Source: Chloroflexota bacterium (lineage in GTDB: Bacteria; Chloroflexota; UBA6077; FW602-bin22; CADDYW01). From it: a stretch of 64,000 nucleotides of DNA. The notes beneath the pieces are model-generated. The model ran no database searches. It was not told the origin of the DNA and saw only the letters and a list, made by a program, of their open reading frames with translations. Below are positions 61,229 through 64,000 of this stretch, in pieces. Made by a program: the position numbers and the translations under genes. The stretch covers positions 124,001 to 188,000 of the forward strand of contig CADDYW010000001.1 in assembly GCA_902810745.1 (NCBI GenBank), written 5' to 3'. Numbering within the stretch: position 1 is the stretch's first letter; every line of letters begins with the position of its first letter.

Positions 61229-62466
61229 AGCCCTTCCTCCGCGCGAAGCAGGTCCTGATAGGTCTCTCGGCGCCGAATCAGACGGTGCTGGGTTCCACTC
61301 ACCATGACCTCGGCCGGGCGTGGCCGAGCATTATAGTTCGACGCCATCGCGAACCCGTACGCCCCCGCGCTCATGATCGCGAGCAGATCGCCGGGCTGGA
61401 CGCCCGGAAGCAGACGATCGTGCGCAAAGAAGTCTCCCGACTCGCAGATCGGGCCGACGACGTCGACGATCTCCTCGCCATCACATTGCCTTACCGATCG
61501 GATCTCGTGATAGGCATCATAGAGCGAGGGACGGATCAAATCGTTCATCGCGGCGTCGACGACGACAAACTTCTTGGCGCCGTTCTCCTTGCGGTAGAGG
61601 ACGCGCGTCAGCAAAGCTCCCGATGCCCCGACGATATAGCGTCCAGGCTCACAGAGCAGCGTGACGCCGAGCTCTCGAATTGCTGGAAGGATTTTCGCAG
61701 CCAGGTCGGTTGGTCCCTCCGGCTCCTCGTCACGATAGCGGATGCCCAGCCCGCCTCCGACGTCGACGTAGTGCAGGTCGACGCCCTCCACACGCAGCCG
61801 GTGAACCAGCTCGACCAGCCGCTCGACCGCATCGGCAATTGGCTGGACGTGCACCAGCTGCGATCCGATATGCATCTGAATGCCAAGCGGATGAAGGTAT
61901 TGATCGTCGCGTGCCCGACGATAGACCTCGATCACTCGGTCGGCCGGCACACCAAACTTATTCTTCCTCAAGCCAGTCGAGATGTACGGATGCGTGTGCG
62001 GGTCGACGTCTGGATTCACTCGCGCGGCGACGCGCGCAACCCGGCCCTTTTGCCTCGCTACCTCAGAGATCGCATCGAGCTCATCCATGGACTCGACATT
62101 GAGGAGCAGGACGTCCTCGTCGATCGCCTGCGCAATCTCGGCGCGCGACTTTCCGACCCCGGCAAAGACGATACGATCGGCTGGCACTCCGGCGCGTCGT
62201 GCTCGGAACAGCTCACCACCGGAAACAATATCGGCTCCGGCACCCAGCCCGGCCAGCAACCGCACGATCGATAGATTATCGTTCGCCTTCATCGCGTAGC
62301 ACACCAGGTGCGGAACGCTCGCGTACGCCTGCTCTAACGCCTCGAAGCGCTCACGAATCGAGCGCTCGCTGTAGACGTAGACCGGGGTACCGTAGGTCGC
62401 GGCGATCTCGGAAAGAGCCACGCCTTCACAGGCGAGGCTGCCCTGCTGATACTGGAACTGCTCCAC
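61225..62466 (-). CDS. lysA: Diaminopimelate decarboxylase
   Basis: PLP enzyme (413 aa) making L-lysine from meso-DAP. N-terminal alanine-racemase-like barrel with CYAMKAND (PLP lysine), VNPDVDPHTHPYISTGLRKN and HIGSQ; C-terminal domain EPGRYIVGASG and GPICESGDFFAHDR with the substrate-binding CESGD. The 5' end is 21 bases after the dapB stop. An epimerase (dapF) is not seen in the window. Confidence 0.95.
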   Translation of the reverse strand: MEQFQYQQGSLACEGVALSEIAATYGTPVYVYSERSIRERFEALEQAYASVPHLVCYAMKANDNLSIVRLLAGLGAGADIVSGGELFRARRAGVPADRIVFAGVGKSRAEIAQAIDEDVLLLNVESMDELDAISEVARQKGRVARVAARVNPDVDPHTHPYISTGLRKNKFGVPADRVIEVYRRARDDQYLHPLGIQMHIGSQLVHVQPIADAVERLVELVHRLRVEGVDLHYVDVGGGLGIRYRDEEPEGPTDLAAKILPAIRELGVTLLCEPGRYIVGASGALLTRVLYRKENGAKKFVVVDAAMNDLIRPSLYDAYHEIRSVRQCDGEEIVDVVGPICESGDFFAHDRLLPGVQPGDLLAIMSAGAYGFAMASNYNARPRPAEVMVSGTQHRLIRRRETYQDLLRAEEGL

Positions 62467-62487
62467 CGCGGCCGAATCTCCTCGTCC

Positions 62488-63285
62488 TTACTTCAAGACA
62501 TCCTGCATAGTATAGAGTCCTGGAGGCTGCTGCGCGATGAACCGCGCTGCCCGGAGTGCGCCGAGCGCGAACGTGCGTCGGCTGAACGCTTGGTGCGACA
62601 GCTCGACCTGCTCCCCCTCGCCGATGAACAGGACCGTGTGCTCACCCGCGATTCCTCCACCGCGAATCGCGTGGACGCCGATCTCGCCCGGCTGGCGCGG
62701 GCTAATGCCATGACGTCCGTGGCGCTCGACCTCGGTCAGCGAGCGGCCCAGCGCCGACGCGACGGCATCTCCGAGAAGAATCGCGGTTCCGGACGGCGCA
62801 TCTTTCTTATGTCGATGATGCGCCTCGATCAGCTCGACGTCGTACTCATCACCGAGTGCCCGCGCCACCTCGGGAAGGATGCGTGCCAGCAGGTTAATGC
62901 CCGGGCTGAGATTGGCGGCGATCAGCACGGGCGAACGGGCAGCACCTTCTCGGATAGCCCCGAGCTGCTCCGGCGACAGGCCGGTCGTCCCGATAACGTG
63001 TGGCAGGCCCACCGCCGCCGCCCGTGTCGCGAGCTCTACCGCTGCCGTCGGATTGCTGAAATCGAGCGCGACGTCGCCCGCCTTGAGCGCAGCCTCCAGA
63101 TCGTCCGTGATCGGTACCCCCAGGGGACCGACACCGGCGATCACGCCGGCGTCAAGGCCAAGGCTCGGCGAGCCGGGCCGCGTCACCGCCCCGACAATCT
63201 GAAAGTCAGGCGAGGAAGCCGCCGCGTTGACGACCTCACGTCCCATCCGTCCGGCCGCGCCATGGATAATCAGCTTCAGCGGCAT
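62488..63285 (-). CDS. dapB: 4-hydroxy-tetrahydrodipicolinate reductase
   Basis: NAD(P)H reductase of the DAP pathway (265 aa from ATG 63285). Rossmann motif HGAAGRMGREV, GTTGLSPEQ, and substrate motif EAHHRHKKDAPSGTA. An extended open frame upstream to 63357 lacks homology; the chosen ATG begins MPLKLIIHGAAGRMG. Upstream gene on the same strand is dapA, 233 bases away, with a structured spacer. Confidence 0.95.
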   Translation of the reverse strand: MPLKLIIHGAAGRMGREVVNAAASSPDFQIVGAVTRPGSPSLGLDAGVIAGVGPLGVPITDDLEAALKAGDVALDFSNPTAAVELATRAAAVGLPHVIGTTGLSPEQLGAIREGAARSPVLIAANLSPGINLLARILPEVARALGDEYDVELIEAHHRHKKDAPSGTAILLGDAVASALGRSLTEVERHGRHGISPRQPGEIGVHAIRGGGIAGEHTVLFIGEGEQVELSHQAFSRRTFALGALRAARFIAQQPPGLYTMQDVLK

Positions 63286-63518
63286 CGTATCAGTGTCTCT
63301 TCCCGACGACGTATGCGATTCGTAGCGTCTGGTGCACCCCGAATCGACACCGGTCACCCCGTGCCACGCGGCAAGAGTGACCGGTGACGATGACCCGACC
63401 TCCAGACCACCGCTTCCCCGTCATTCGTGGCTCGTCCTCCTGGCGTCGCCACGATGGCGCATTCTTCAGCATCGTGCCCCGAGATCCCTCGCGTTTCGCG
63501 CCACCTGTCGTGACGGAT
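63286..63518 (-). promoter_or_regulatory. dapA-dapB spacer with 10-base inverted repeat
   Basis: Perfect 10-base inverted repeat CACCGGTCAC (63348-63357) / GTGACCGGTG (63377-63386) with a 19-base loop containing a small inner stem TGCC/GGCA. No T-run, no recognisable lysine riboswitch, no gene. Could be a regulator site or an RNA structure separating dapA from dapB. Confidence 0.4.
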
Positions 63519-64000
63519 CTAGCCGGCCGCGACGGGCTGGAGAACCGGCGACGATCGCAGCACCTGCTCCAGCTTCTGTCGATTCGCCTCACCCATCGGG
63601 CACATCGGCAGGCGCAGCTCAGGCAAGCAAAGCCCGAGGATTCCGGCTGCTGTCTTCACCGGGATCGGGTTCGTCTCGATGAACATCGCCCGGCACAGAT
63701 CGAACAGCTGGTAGTGCAGCTCGCGTGCACGCGCGACGTTTCCGGCGCGATACGCGCGCACCATCTCGCTCATCGGACCGGGCGCGATGTTCCCCACGAC
63801 CGAGATTACCCCGGTCGCCCCGAGCGAGAGCATCGGCAGTGTCAGGGAATCGTCGCCCGAAAGCACCGCGAAGTCGGAGCGACAGCTCTGAACGATCTGG
63901 CTCACCTGATCCATACTGCCGCTCGCCTCTTTGACCGCGACGATCGTCGGGATCTTTGCCAGGCGCGCGACCGTCTCGGGAAGCATGTTCACACTGGTGC
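63519..64000 (-). CDS. dapA: 4-hydroxy-tetrahydrodipicolinate synthase (5' part cut by window edge)
   Basis: First committed DAP-pathway enzyme, condensing pyruvate with aspartate semialdehyde. The visible 160 C-terminal residues include TSVNMLPETVARLA at the window edge, the Schiff-base lysine in IVAVKEASGSMDQVSQI, LSGDDSLTLPMLSLGATGVISV and NPIPVKTAA. The frame continues beyond base 64000. The GTG at 63992 is internal. Confidence 0.94.
   Translation of the reverse strand, partial: TSVNMLPETVARLAKIPTIVAVKEASGSMDQVSQIVQSCRSDFAVLSGDDSLTLPMLSLGATGVISVVGNIAPGPMSEMVRAYRAGNVARARELHYQLFDLCRAMFIETNPIPVKTAAGILGLCLPELRLPMCPMGEANRQKLEQVLRSSPVLQPVAAG

Noticed and set aside
63286-63518. Lysine riboswitch before dapB
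   Set aside because: The multi-helix junction and conserved loops of the lysine riboswitch are not found; only a simple inverted repeat is present.

Overview
The window is a 64-kb stretch of a GC-rich bacterial chromosome, densely packed with genes in short operons on both strands. Several features suggest a Chloroflexota bacterium, most like the Thermomicrobia: an LL-diaminopimelate aminotransferase lysine route, Pro/Thr-rich surface proteins, MoxR/DUF58/VWA clusters, molybdenum hydroxylase genes, and a small-basic-protein/ftsA/ftsZ division cluster. This taxonomic placement is inference from gene content only. No IS element, prophage or CRISPR array was seen.

Layout. 1-9964 (+): housekeeping block dxr (5' cut off), rseP, proS, then a separately promoted nusA-ylxR-infB-rbfA-truB-ribF group, closed by a terminator. 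10114-24149 (-): a type-II EF-G; an operon hom-thrB-large membrane glycosyltransferase-like protein-toroid-like exported protein; a class V aminotransferase; and a MoxR-DUF58-DUF4129 operon. 24313-28171 (+): serA, a Pro/Thr-rich membrane protein, an HD hydrolase with a probably leaderless mRNA, and a FAH-family hydrolase. 28272-35577: a secreted GH18-like protein (-), an HD phosphohydrolase (+) and a three-subunit molybdenum hydroxylase (-) whose FAD subunit carries an extra four-Cys cluster site.

35775-40213 (+): a secreted trypsin-like protease, Sbp, FtsA and FtsZ. 40272-45019: a protein disulfide oxidoreductase whose C-terminal CPYC motif reads UGA-P-Y-C and is followed by a SECIS-like hairpin (a probable selenoprotein), a divergent thioredoxin-fold protein without a peroxidatic Cys, a PAC2 protein, a strongly promoted operon of a small protein plus a radical SAM protein, and a zinc alcohol dehydrogenase. 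45341-52056: S9 peptidase, TIM-barrel isomerase, a nitrilase-fold protein with no cysteine at all, an Ldh-family dehydrogenase, and guaA. 52390-59949 (-): tRNA-Phe and a second VWA/DUF58 operon that lacks its own MoxR gene. 60053-64000 (-): the lysine/DAP genes dapA (5' cut off), dapB, lysA and dapL.

The main observation is the in-frame UGA at 40497-40499. It falls exactly on the nucleophilic Cys codon of a conserved redox motif, the reading frame stays homologous on both sides, and a GG-containing apical-loop hairpin follows. Other points to follow up are genes whose good Shine-Dalgarno sequence points to ACG or ATC rather than a standard start, structured leaders before nusA, ftsA and ftsZ, and a repeated extracellular module shared by two unrelated secreted enzymes.
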